The notes under the pieces were generated by a model that made no database searches, had not been told where the DNA came from, and was given only the letters and a program-made list of their open reading frames with translations. From positions 1,488,001 through 1,552,000 of the forward strand of contig NZ_JACCAS010000002.1 in NCBI RefSeq assembly GCF_013409255.1: a stretch of DNA of 64,000 bases, given 5' to 3'. This document shows, piece by piece, positions 34,319 to 41,910 of this stretch. This DNA comes from Paraburkholderia bryophila (GTDB lineage: Bacteria; Pseudomonadota; Gammaproteobacteria; Burkholderiales; Burkholderiaceae). Both the position numbers and the translations under genes were made by a program. Position 1 is the first letter of the stretch. Each line of letters starts with the position of its first letter.

Positions 34319-37300
34319 ATGGTAAAGCCGCATCCCAACCGCACGCATAGCGGACCGTCGAGACGGCTCGACACCACCAGCTTTGCCGGGCTGGCATTGC
34401 ATCGCGATCTCATCGGCAAGGCTTTTACGGCCATTGTCGTCGCGTTCATTCTCTCCGCGATCGGCCTGAATACCTTTCTGGCGCGCCGGCAGACGCACGA
34501 GCAGGAGAATTCCGTCGGCACGCTTCATGAGTGGGGCCGCCTGAAGCGCGACCTCGATCAGGTCCAGCAGATCATGCTGGACGAGCACGGCGAACTGAAC
34601 ACGCTAATCGGCACCCGCGCGTTTTATAAACGCGCGCCGTATCACTTTCCAATGGCGACGTTGCTCGATCTGACCAACGACGCCCGCTCCGGCTGCCGCG
34701 ATCGTCAGGACTGCCTGTCACGGCTGGACGAACTCGACGATCTGATGCGCAAGCTCGGCGAACACAGCCAGGCGTTGGCGATACGCGTCAACGAACGGCC
34801 GGGCAGCGTTAGTCTCGGCGATCCTGAACTCAGCGAAATCGACGCGTATTTCTACAGCGTGCTCGAACATGTGGTCGATGTGCGGATGGAAGCGGACGCC
34901 ACGCTCGATTCCGTCGTCAGCAAATCGTCGTCAGACTCGAAGTGGGTATCCAACGCGTTGTTGGTCAGCGGCTTCACGGCCGCGGCGTTGTTGCTGGTGC
35001 TGCTGCGCTGGAACGCCCGCATCGCGCGACGGCTGCGTGCCGCGCTGCGCCTCGCGGATTCCGCGCGCGCCCGTTATCAGCGTTTCTTCGACGAACATCC
35101 GTTGCCGATCTGGATCTACGACAACGAATCGCTCAGGCTCGTCGCGGCCAATGGCGCCGCGCAGCGAAGCTTCGGCTATCAGGAAGAAGAACTGCTCGAC
35201 ATGTCGCTTGAAGACGTCCATCCGGCGGATGAGTTCGGCCGCCTCAAGACGTTCTTCGAAGCAAGTGCCGGTGCAACTTTCGGCGAAACCCGCGCAGCCG
35301 GTGTGTGGCACTACCAGACCCGCGCCGGCGAGCAAAGGTCGATGGCCGTTCATCACCTGAACGTCGCGTTCGAAGGCCGCGCATCCACGATGGCCGTCAT
35401 GGTGGACGTCACGCTCGAACTGGTGGCGCGCGCCGAACTGTTCGAATCGAAGCAGACGCTCGAATACGTGCTCGACCATATTCCGCAAGGCATCGCGTGG
35501 AAGAACGCGAAGCATCGCTATGTCGGCGGCAACGAGATTTACGCGCGCGACGCGGGCTTGCCGTCGCGCGAAGCGCTGATCGGGCTCAGCGATCACGATC
35601 TGCTGTGGGGCACCGACGCCAACGTCGCCCAGGACGAAGACGTCCGCGTCATGTCCGGCCAGTTGACCCGCCGCCATTTCGAACGCAGATCCATTGCGGT
35701 GAACGGCTCCGAAGTGTGGATTTCGGAAACCAAGCTGCCGCTCAAGGACCAGAACGGCAACATCGTCGGCGTACTGATCGCCTATGACAACATCACCGCG
35801 CGGCGCAATGCGGAACTCGTGCTGCGCCTGCAGGGCCGCGCCATCGACGCCAGTATCAACGGCATCGTGATCGCGGAAGTCCGCCCCGAGCGCAATGTCG
35901 TGATGTTCGCCAATGCGGCGTTCGAGCGCATTACCGGCTATTCATCCGCCGACGTGACCGGCTCGGATTGCGATTCGTTGTTCCACCTGACCGGCGATCC
36001 ACAGAAATGGGCCGAGGTGCGCGCCGCGCTGGATCATCACACCGAGGCCAACGTCACGCTGTCGTGTTTCCGCAAGAACGGCGAGCGGTTCTGGAACAAC
36101 GTGCTGGTGGCGCCGGTGCGCGACGAGCAGGGGCAGGTCACGCACCATGTGGGCGTCATGAGCGACGTCACTGCGCTCGTCGAATATCAGGCTCGTCTGG
36201 AACACCAGGCGAAATACGATGTATTGACGGAGCTGCCTAATCGCACGCTACTCGACGAGCGCCTGAGCGAAGCGATCAAACGCGCGTCGGACGCGAACAG
36301 TCAGGTCTCGGTCCTGTTCCTCGACCTCGATCGCTTCAAGGAGGTCAACGATTCGCTCGGCCACCGGGTGGGCGACACCTTGCTCGCCAGCGTGGCGAGA
36401 CGGCTGCAACGGCTGGTGCGCTCCACCGATCTGGTGGCCCGCTACGGCGGCGACGAGTTCATTATCGTCGCCGCGCGCGCGAGCAGTGAGCAACTGGTGC
36501 CCATGCTCGAACGCCTGAACGCCGCGATGACGGAACCGTTCTACGTCGGTGAACGGGAGCTCTATGTGGAAGCCAGCATCGGCGTCAGCACCTTCCCGCA
36601 AGACGGCGCGGACGCCGACACCTTGATCCGAAATGCCGACGCGGCGATGTACCTCGCGAAGTCGCGCGGCCGCAATGGCTACCAGTTTTATCGGCCTGAA
36701 CTGAATCGGGCGGCCGCCGAACGCCTGCAACTGTCGACGCGGCTGCGCCGCGCCGCGAAAACGAAGTCGTTGCAGGTCGCCTACCAGCCGCAAATCGACA
36801 TGGTGACCGGACGCATCTTCGGCGCCGAAGCGCTGCTGCGTTGGCACGATGCGGAACTGGGCGTAGTCTCGCCCGCGGTGTTCATTCCGATCGCCGAAGA
36901 AACCGGCCTGATTCAAGGGATCGGCGAGTGGGTGTTGCGAACCGCCTGCGAGCAGGCGAGCCAATGGCGGGCGCAGGGGCTGCCGCCGATCCGCGTGTCG
37001 GTGAATGTCTCGCCGGTTCAACTGGAGCGCTCCGACCTGGTCGGCGTGGTGCGCGCCGCGTTGCACGACAGCGGCTGCGCCGCGGACATGCTCGAACTCG
37101 AAGTGACAGAAGGCGCGCTGATGCGCAACGCCGACGACGCCGCGCGCGTGCTGCACGATCTGCGCGAGCTCGGCGTGAAGATCGCGATCGACGACTTCGG
37201 CACCGGCTATTCCAGCCTGAGCTATCTGCAACGCTTCAGCGTGGACCGGATCAAGATCGACAAGGTGTTCGTCCAGGAGATCGGCCGAGGAACGGAATAT

Positions 37301-37528
37301 GAAGCGCTGACGCTCGCGGTGATCGCGATTGCCGAAGCGCTGAAGTTCGATGTGATTGCCGAAGGCGTCGAAACGGATGTGCAGCGCGGCTTTCTGGTCG
37401 ACCACGGTTGCAGCGAAGGACAGGGCTTTCTGTACAGCGCCGCGGTTTCGGGCGACGCTATCGCGGGTATGCTGCGCGCCGCGGCGGCACAGGCGGATGT
37501 TCGACAGCAAGGGGAGTATGCGGACTGA
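34319..37528 (+). CDS. PAS-GGDEF-EAL cyclic-di-GMP protein
   Basis: 1069 residues. A membrane segment (FTAIVVAFILSAIGL, about 35-50) and a second (LLVSGFTAAALLLVLL, about 217-232) enclose a periplasmic sensor domain. Then come PAS domains (about 250-390, 390-510 and 510-620; the last with ITGYSSADVTG), then GGDEF (about 630-790, motif YGGDEFI at about 709, LPNRTLLDERL) and EAL (about 810-1050, motif G-A-E-A-L-L-R-W at about 834, with IDDFGTGYSS at about 956). Both active-site motifs look intact, so it may make and break c-di-GMP; which dominates cannot be told. Upstream GAGG precedes ATG 34319. Confidence 0.9.
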   Translation: MVKPHPNRTHSGPSRRLDTTSFAGLALHRDLIGKAFTAIVVAFILSAIGLNTFLARRQTHEQENSVGTLHEWGRLKRDLDQVQQIMLDEHGELNTLIGTRAFYKRAPYHFPMATLLDLTNDARSGCRDRQDCLSRLDELDDLMRKLGEHSQALAIRVNERPGSVSLGDPELSEIDAYFYSVLEHVVDVRMEADATLDSVVSKSSSDSKWVSNALLVSGFTAAALLLVLLRWNARIARRLRAALRLADSARARYQRFFDEHPLPIWIYDNESLRLVAANGAAQRSFGYQEEELLDMSLEDVHPADEFGRLKTFFEASAGATFGETRAAGVWHYQTRAGEQRSMAVHHLNVAFEGRASTMAVMVDVTLELVARAELFESKQTLEYVLDHIPQGIAWKNAKHRYVGGNEIYARDAGLPSREALIGLSDHDLLWGTDANVAQDEDVRVMSGQLTRRHFERRSIAVNGSEVWISETKLPLKDQNGNIVGVLIAYDNITARRNAELVLRLQGRAIDASINGIVIAEVRPERNVVMFANAAFERITGYSSADVTGSDCDSLFHLTGDPQKWAEVRAALDHHTEANVTLSCFRKNGERFWNNVLVAPVRDEQGQVTHHVGVMSDVTALVEYQARLEHQAKYDVLTELPNRTLLDERLSEAIKRASDANSQVSVLFLDLDRFKEVNDSLGHRVGDTLLASVARRLQRLVRSTDLVARYGGDEFIIVAARASSEQLVPMLERLNAAMTEPFYVGERELYVEASIGVSTFPQDGADADTLIRNADAAMYLAKSRGRNGYQFYRPELNRAAAERLQLSTRLRRAAKTKSLQVAYQPQIDMVTGRIFGAEALLRWHDAELGVVSPAVFIPIAEETGLIQGIGEWVLRTACEQASQWRAQGLPPIRVSVNVSPVQLERSDLVGVVRAALHDSGCAADMLELEVTEGALMRNADDAARVLHDLRELGVKIAIDDFGTGYSSLSYLQRFSVDRIKIDKVFVQEIGRGTEYEALTLAVIAIAEALKFDVIAEGVETDVQRGFLVDHGCSEGQGFLYSAAVSGDAIAGMLRAAAAQADVRQQGEYAD

Positions 37529-37570
37529 CTTTGACTAGTAACGGTTTGCTCTGGGGACACACCAAATAAC

Positions 37571-37595
37571 CGTATATACTGTTTATACCATTATT
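37571..37595 (+). promoter_or_regulatory. AT-rich palindromic promoter element
   Basis: GTATATACTGTTTATAC (about 37572-37588) is an inverted repeat of GTATA and TATAC around 7 bases, and includes TATACT, a good -10 candidate. ACTGT plus AT-rich sequence is like half of a LexA box, but the second half does not match. Upstream of the Lys/Ala-rich protein gene. Confidence 0.35.
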
Positions 37596-37610
37596 ACCGT
37601 GGAGTGCCTC

Positions 37611-38252
37611 ATGAACGCACCAATCACCGCAAAACCGACCAAGAAAGCTTTTCATTTCCCGAAAACTCCGGACACTCAAGACGCGGTTAGCGCCGAGCCG
37701 GCAGAAGCCGCGGTTGCGGCCAAACCTGCAGCGACCAAACCGTTCGCGGCACGAAAGGCCGCGAAGACCAAGCGTGCTTCGGCTAGCGCTGCGCCGGTAG
37801 CGGCCGCTGAGAAACCGGTGAGCACCAAGTCGGCCAAGCCGGCTTCGGCAAAGAAGGCGTCCAAAGCAAAACGTGCGACGGCTCCGGTCAGCGCCGCACC
37901 GGTCACGGCGGTTGAAAAACCGGCCGAAACCCAACCGGCCGCGACGAAGAAAGCCGCCAAGGCCAAGCGTACCGTTGAGCCGAAGGTGGAAAAAGTCGCC
38001 GCGCCGGTCGAAGCCAAGCCGAAGCGCGTGAAAAAGGACAAGGTCGTGCGCGACAGCTTCACGATGCCCAAATCCGACTATGAAAAAATCGCTTCGCTGA
38101 AGCAGAAATGCCTCGATGCCGGCGTCTCCGTCAAGAAGAGCGAGTTGCTGCGTGCCGGACTGCTGATGCTCGAAGCCGCCGCACCCAAGCGTTTGCTGGC
38201 CGCAGTGGCGGCGGTCGAAGCGGTGAAGACCGGTCGGCCCGTCAACGAATAA
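37611..38252 (+). CDS. Lys/Ala-rich histone-H1-like protein with C-terminal domain
   Basis: 213 residues. Residues about 20-145 are a disordered Lys/Ala/Pro-rich tract with repeated PAAT-, KKAAKAKR- and SAKPASAKKASKAKR-type segments, histone-H1-like. The C-terminal about 60 residues form an ordered domain (VVRDSFTMPKSDYEKIASLKQ to RAGLLMLEAAAP), which reads like a ribbon-helix-helix or similar DNA-binding dimer. Together this suggests a nucleoid-associated regulator. ATG 37611 has GTGGAG 6 bases upstream. Confidence 0.75.
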   Translation: MNAPITAKPTKKAFHFPKTPDTQDAVSAEPAEAAVAAKPAATKPFAARKAAKTKRASASAAPVAAAEKPVSTKSAKPASAKKASKAKRATAPVSAAPVTAVEKPAETQPAATKKAAKAKRTVEPKVEKVAAPVEAKPKRVKKDKVVRDSFTMPKSDYEKIASLKQKCLDAGVSVKKSELLRAGLLMLEAAAPKRLLAAVAAVEAVKTGRPVNE

Positions 38253-38375
38253 GCGCCCGCGAAACGCGCGAGCCGCGTAGGGCTTTCGGACAGCGTGATC
38301 ATTCACTCAGTCCGCTGTTTCGTCAGCCCTACGAGATCCAATCGCAAAACGCCGCAACAGCAACGCTGAATCGTT

Positions 38376-38849
38376 TCAGATCGCGGCTTCCGCGATGGCC
38401 TGGACCTGCGCGGAGCGCATCAAGCCTTCGATCATCCGCGCTTCCGCGCTCGCGATCTCGCTCAGCGACGCCACGGAAAGTTGCCCGTCCAGAATCGCCA
38501 GCGCCGTGCAGAGACGCGCGTAGTCGCTGTCTTCGAGCGCCCAGCTACCCGTCTCGTGTTCGCAAGCGTCGAGGCGCACCATCGCCGCATGGGCGCTTTC
38601 AATTTCGGCGATCACATCTTCGCCGAGGCCGAGCCGCGCCAACTCTTGCGACACCAGCAAATGCCGGCTCAACGTGAGATGCAGATCCCGCGAACCCTGG
38701 CCGCGCCGGAACGCGTCGAGGGCGGTATAGCACTGCATCAGCATCGCCGCCGTCACCGGCTCGTGTGCCGTGCGGCTAAAGGTCAATGCACGCAGCAGCG
38801 GCGACATGGCCGGTTGGTGGTGCTTGCGGACTCGCGACTTATTGGACAT
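38376..38849 (-). CDS. Conserved hypothetical protein (helical)
   Basis: 157 residues, all-helical. RALTFSRTAHEPVTAAMLMQCYTALDAFRRGQGSRDLHLTLSRHLLVS is followed by AHAAMVRLDACEHETGSW and a helical tail. Nothing in the sequence marks a DNA-binding HTH clearly. ATG 38849 has GGAGG 10 bases upstream. I do not recognise a function. Convergent with the Lys/Ala-rich gene. Confidence 0.65.
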   Translation of the reverse strand: MSNKSRVRKHHQPAMSPLLRALTFSRTAHEPVTAAMLMQCYTALDAFRRGQGSRDLHLTLSRHLLVSQELARLGLGEDVIAEIESAHAAMVRLDACEHETGSWALEDSDYARLCTALAILDGQLSVASLSEIASAEARMIEGLMRSAQVQAIAEAAI

Positions 38850-39725
38850 AACGGTTCAACCTCCATCACTAACTCTCGGCTTCGCCACCGAATGATCGTG
38901 CTCTCCGGTGGCAAACGCCGCCGATTTTTCCGGCGGCCTGACAGGCCCTTAATGCGAGTCTGTGAAGCCATCATGGCAAGCGACTATTAAGACAGACTTA
39001 AACACCCGAAAGACGGGTTGAGCTGCGGCATCCTGCCGCCCTACCTGCTCGCTGCCGGCATCCGGGCGCGGAATTAATTCAACGCTCGCATATCGGTTTG
39101 AACTCGCGGAATGCAAGTCACGCCGCGTGCCGTCGACGAAAAAAAAACCCTGTTCCCGCGAAGGAACAGGGCCGGACAGGATGGAACAGTCGCACATGCG
39201 CGTGGATGCTTGCGGACCTCTAACCATCAAAGCTAAAACGCTGTTGCTACTTCAACTGCTACTGCGGAAGCGGTTGCTGCATCACATCAACATTTACTGC
39301 TTGAACTGCTTGAGTTGCTGTTACGTGAACATCTGCTGCAAAAACCGTCGCTACTGACCAACACTCAATCGCAGCCGGGTCCCTCGCCTTCAACACCACC
39401 TAGCCGCAACCCCTGCTACTTCGCGCGCTTATCGCACTGACTGCGCGCCGTTTTCCATTGCTTCGACTTCCTACTGCGTTACTGCCCTGCCGCGTTCGAC
39501 AACCGCGGCACACTGCCATCAACGGTACGGTTCAAAACAACGCGGGGGGAGACCGCGTCGATGGGCTCGGTGATTTGTCGCGCCATGGAAAACAGTTTAT
39601 GTGAGCCGTTGCGAATGCAATTGGGCGAAGCGAGGGGAATTGGCGGCCTAATTTGGCGAATCGGCGTAACACAAATTCAAACACCGATTCGAGCGCAAAT
39701 TCGTCAGACGGAACCGTGACAGCCG
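38850..39725. other. 876-base region without a recognised gene, holding an orphan terminator
   Basis: Lower-GC stretch with repeated GCAGTA/TACTGC words (minus/plus strand) at about 39240-39500. Minus-strand frames there are short, Ala/Val/Gln-rich and interrupted, giving no convincing gene. The terminator at 39139 shows that something is transcribed leftwards: either read-through from the DUF1488 gene (stop 39726) or a small RNA. See the finding. Confidence 0.55.
39139..39171 (-). terminator. Strong minus-strand intrinsic terminator
   Basis: Nine A's at 39139-39147 (nine U's on the minus strand) next to a perfect 9-bp stem CCCTGTTCC, with a 6-base loop, GGAACAGGG (39148-39156 and 39163-39171). 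It is a textbook terminator for leftward transcription, with no identified minus-strand gene ending nearby. Confidence 0.9.
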
Positions 39726-39998
39726 TCAGCCGCGCGCGACGAAATCGCTGATGGTCAGCAGGACTTTTTCGCCCGGCCGCGCGAGCATCTTTCTTTCCGC
39801 GACCGCGGTAATGCGTTGGCGGCCGTCCGCGAAGGTCTTCAGAATGCGCGCTTCACCCGCGCCGCGTTGCAGCCAGAAGTGCTGCTCCAACGCTTCACAT
39901 GTGACGGCGCACTCGAGGTCCCGGCCTCGCGTCGAAAGCTGGAAAATCACCGCGCGTCCATCCGCCGAGACGCTGGGTTCAAGCTCGATAATCTCCAT
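39726..39998 (-). CDS. DUF1488-family protein
   Basis: 90 residues, MEIIELEPSVSADGRAVIFQL onward, with LECAVTCEALEQHFW in the middle and AERKMLARPGEKVLLTISDF at the end. These features fit DUF1488, small proteins common in Burkholderia and of unknown function. ATG 39998 with GAGGTGGG upstream is chosen over a longer start at 40055. The first gene upstream of the orphan region on the minus strand. Confidence 0.75.
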   Translation of the reverse strand: MEIIELEPSVSADGRAVIFQLSTRGRDLECAVTCEALEQHFWLQRGAGEARILKTFADGRQRITAVAERKMLARPGEKVLLTISDFVARG

Positions 39999-40566
39999 AG
40001 CCCACCTCGCAATGTTCGTTAAGCCGTTTGCCGTCTTGAACGAATGACAGCGCATAAAACTGAATGGAAACGCAGGTCAGGCGTTCCGTTATGTCGACTT
40101 ATCCCATCGGCGCGGTTCTGTCGCCACGATCGCTGCACGCACCGGCACCCGCGAACGAAAGTCGTGGTCAATGAATCCGTGTCGGGGTGAAAGACGTGCG
40201 TCGGTGGTTCGACGTTTGGCGCGCGCGGCGTCGAACCCGCGCACACCAATCCGCGGATTAGGCAAAAGCAAAGCCCATGCCAATAGACAGCGAAACGCTT
40301 GTGCCGCCCCCCGCGAGCGCGGCGCAGACGGGCCAGGTGGAGCGTGCGATTCACCTCGCGAGCCGCAAATGCCGACCGCGCCTGATGCCGCGCGCCGTAC
40401 ATCACGCCGATGGGTGTCGGCGCTGACCGTACGCCTATAGCGCCGACAACGTCGCTGAAGCAGAGAGTTGAAAAGCCGAAACATCGCAGCATGGTAAAAA
40501 AGCGCAGCACACGCGACAATTCACAGCCATTCTTACCTGCCGCGTGGCGCCGCCAACGCTCTCCAC
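39999..40566. other. Intergenic region with no recognised gene
   Basis: About 568 bases. Several frames are open in GC-rich sequence at 40170-40500, but none has a ribosome-binding site and conserved-looking product. It must hold the promoters for the DUF1488 gene (minus) and the acetyltransferase (plus). I see no other structure. Confidence 0.4.
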
Positions 40567-41040
40567 ATGTCCGTTCAAGAACCCGTCCTCACCTTGCGTC
40601 CCGCGACACACGCCGACGAAGCCTTTCTACTCGAGCTGCGCAAAGCCACGATGACGGAGCATCTAACCCGCGCCGGCGAACCTTTGGACGACGCCGCCCA
40701 TCGCGCGCGCCTGCTGTATCGCTACGACGCGGCGCAGGTGATTTGCATCGACGGCGCGCCGGCCGGCTTGCTGAAAGCGTATCGCACCGACACCGAGTGG
40801 GTCGTCGTGCAAGTTCAAATTGCGCCGGTGCAGCAAGGGCGCGGCATCGGCGAGCGCGCGCTGCAATCGGTTTTGCGGATTGCGCAGACTGATGCGCTGC
40901 CCGTCACGCTCAAGGTGCTCAAAGGCAATCCGGCGAAGCGCCTGTATGATCGTCTCGGCTTCGAGATCGACGGCGAAGATGAGATGCAGTTTTACATGCG
41001 ATACGCGCCACGCGCGTCGGCGGAAACTGAAGCAGAATAA
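40567..41040 (+). CDS. GNAT-family N-acetyltransferase
   Basis: 157 residues with LRPATHADEAFLLELRKATM at the start, VQVQIAPVQQGRGIGERALQSVLRIA carrying the acetyl-CoA loop Q-G-R-G-I-G, and LKVLKGNPAKRLYDRLGFEI, the usual C-terminal GNAT helix. Substrate unknown. Starts at ATG 40567 without a marked Shine-Dalgarno. The DOPA-dioxygenase-like gene follows 38 bases later on the same strand. Confidence 0.83.
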   Translation: MSVQEPVLTLRPATHADEAFLLELRKATMTEHLTRAGEPLDDAAHRARLLYRYDAAQVICIDGAPAGLLKAYRTDTEWVVVQVQIAPVQQGRGIGERALQSVLRIAQTDALPVTLKVLKGNPAKRLYDRLGFEIDGEDEMQFYMRYAPRASAETEAE

Positions 41041-41078
41041 ATGTCGGATAAAGACTGAACCTCACCACGGACCCTGTC

Positions 41079-41429
41079 ATGAAACTTCGCGACACCTCAG
41101 CCATAGAGAGCTGGCACGCCCACATCTATTTCGACGCGAGCAGCCGCGACGCCGCGTGGGCCTTTCGCGAGGTAGTGGAAGCGCACTGGAACGGCAAGCT
41201 GCAATTGGGCCGCTTTCACGAGCGCCCGGTTGGGCCGCATCCTATGTGGTCGTACCAGCTCGCGTTCGCGCCCGAGCAATTCACGGAACTGGTGGGCTGG
41301 CTCACGCTGAATCACGGCGCGCTCGACGTGTTCCTGCACCCGAATACGGGCGATTCGTTAAGCGATCATCGCGACGCGGCGGTATGGATCGGCCGTTCGC
41401 ATGAGTTGGTGCTGAGCGCGTTGGGGTAA
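41079..41429 (+). CDS. DOPA 4,5-dioxygenase family protein
   Basis: 116 residues, full length. The family's conserved histidines are seen in IESWHAHIYFDASSRDAAW, then RPVGPHPMWSYQLAF and LNHGALDVFLHPNTGDSLSDHRDAAVWIG. The fold is a small ferredoxin-like barrel with a metal site; the true bacterial substrate is uncertain, as the name comes from fungal enzymes acting on L-DOPA. Adjacent to the GNAT gene, possibly co-transcribed. Confidence 0.85.
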   Translation: MKLRDTSAIESWHAHIYFDASSRDAAWAFREVVEAHWNGKLQLGRFHERPVGPHPMWSYQLAFAPEQFTELVGWLTLNHGALDVFLHPNTGDSLSDHRDAAVWIGRSHELVLSALG

Positions 41430-41444
41430 CGGGTAAAAAGCCAC

Positions 41445-41463
41445 GGGGCGCAAGTGGCGCCCC
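41445..41463 (-). terminator. Candidate terminator of the HiPIP gene
   Basis: GGGGCGC (41445-41451) pairs with GCGCCCC (41457-41463) around AAGTG. On the minus strand the hairpin is followed by GTGGCTTTTT, giving a modest T-run. It is 10 bases after the HiPIP stop and near the end of the convergent dioxygenase gene. Confidence 0.5.
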
Positions 41464-41472
41464 AAAAGCCCG

Positions 41473-41787
41473 TCACATATTCGAATACGAATCGCACCAG
41501 CCGCGCGCGGCGACCTGCTTGTCGCCGAACAACGTGCAACCGCCGTAGGTATCGGTGGCTTTGCCCTGAAACAGCGAACAGTTGCCGCAATTTTGTCCCG
41601 CCGCGTAAGCGGGATATTTCGCCTTGTCGACCTTCGAAGCGTCTTCTTTATAGCCGACGGCTTGCGCCTTCGGATCGGTTTCGCTGAGCGTGTTCGCGGG
41701 GTCGGCCAACGCCACGCCCGACAGAACGAGCGATGAGCCGACGCCCACGCTGAGCCTCAAAAGAAATTGGCGGCGCGATGTTTTCAT
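41473..41787 (-). CDS. hip: High-potential iron-sulfur protein (HiPIP)
   Basis: 104 residues. Tat-type signal SRRQFLLRLSVGVGSSLVLSG (twin-arginine R5-R6), so the folded 4Fe-4S protein is exported to the periplasm. Mature chain has the HiPIP cysteine pattern: C67, C70, C84 and C98 (C-G-N-C, G-G-C, G-W-C). It donates or accepts electrons to periplasmic redox partners. Starts at ATG 41787. Confidence 0.92.
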   Translation of the reverse strand: MKTSRRQFLLRLSVGVGSSLVLSGVALADPANTLSETDPKAQAVGYKEDASKVDKAKYPAYAAGQNCGNCSLFQGKATDTYGGCTLFGDKQVAARGWCDSYSNM

Positions 41788-41910
41788 GATGATCCGATAG
41801 GAAGTGGGGAACTCACTTCAAGCGCGACGATTCTAGCGCGAGCCGCCGCTTTCCCGCTGGCAGGCCGGCACGCCGGCTTGCTCTTCTGGCAAGCCCGCAG
41901 CGTCACCGGC

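Noticed and set aside
37572..37588. LexA box upstream of the H1-like gene
   Set aside because: Only one half-site resembles the LexA consensus; spacing and the second half do not fit. Retained only as an unidentified palindrome.
39127..39357. Small plus-strand open frame with Leu/Cys-rich product
   Set aside because: It crosses the strong terminator hairpin and its poly-A, and has no ribosome-binding site.
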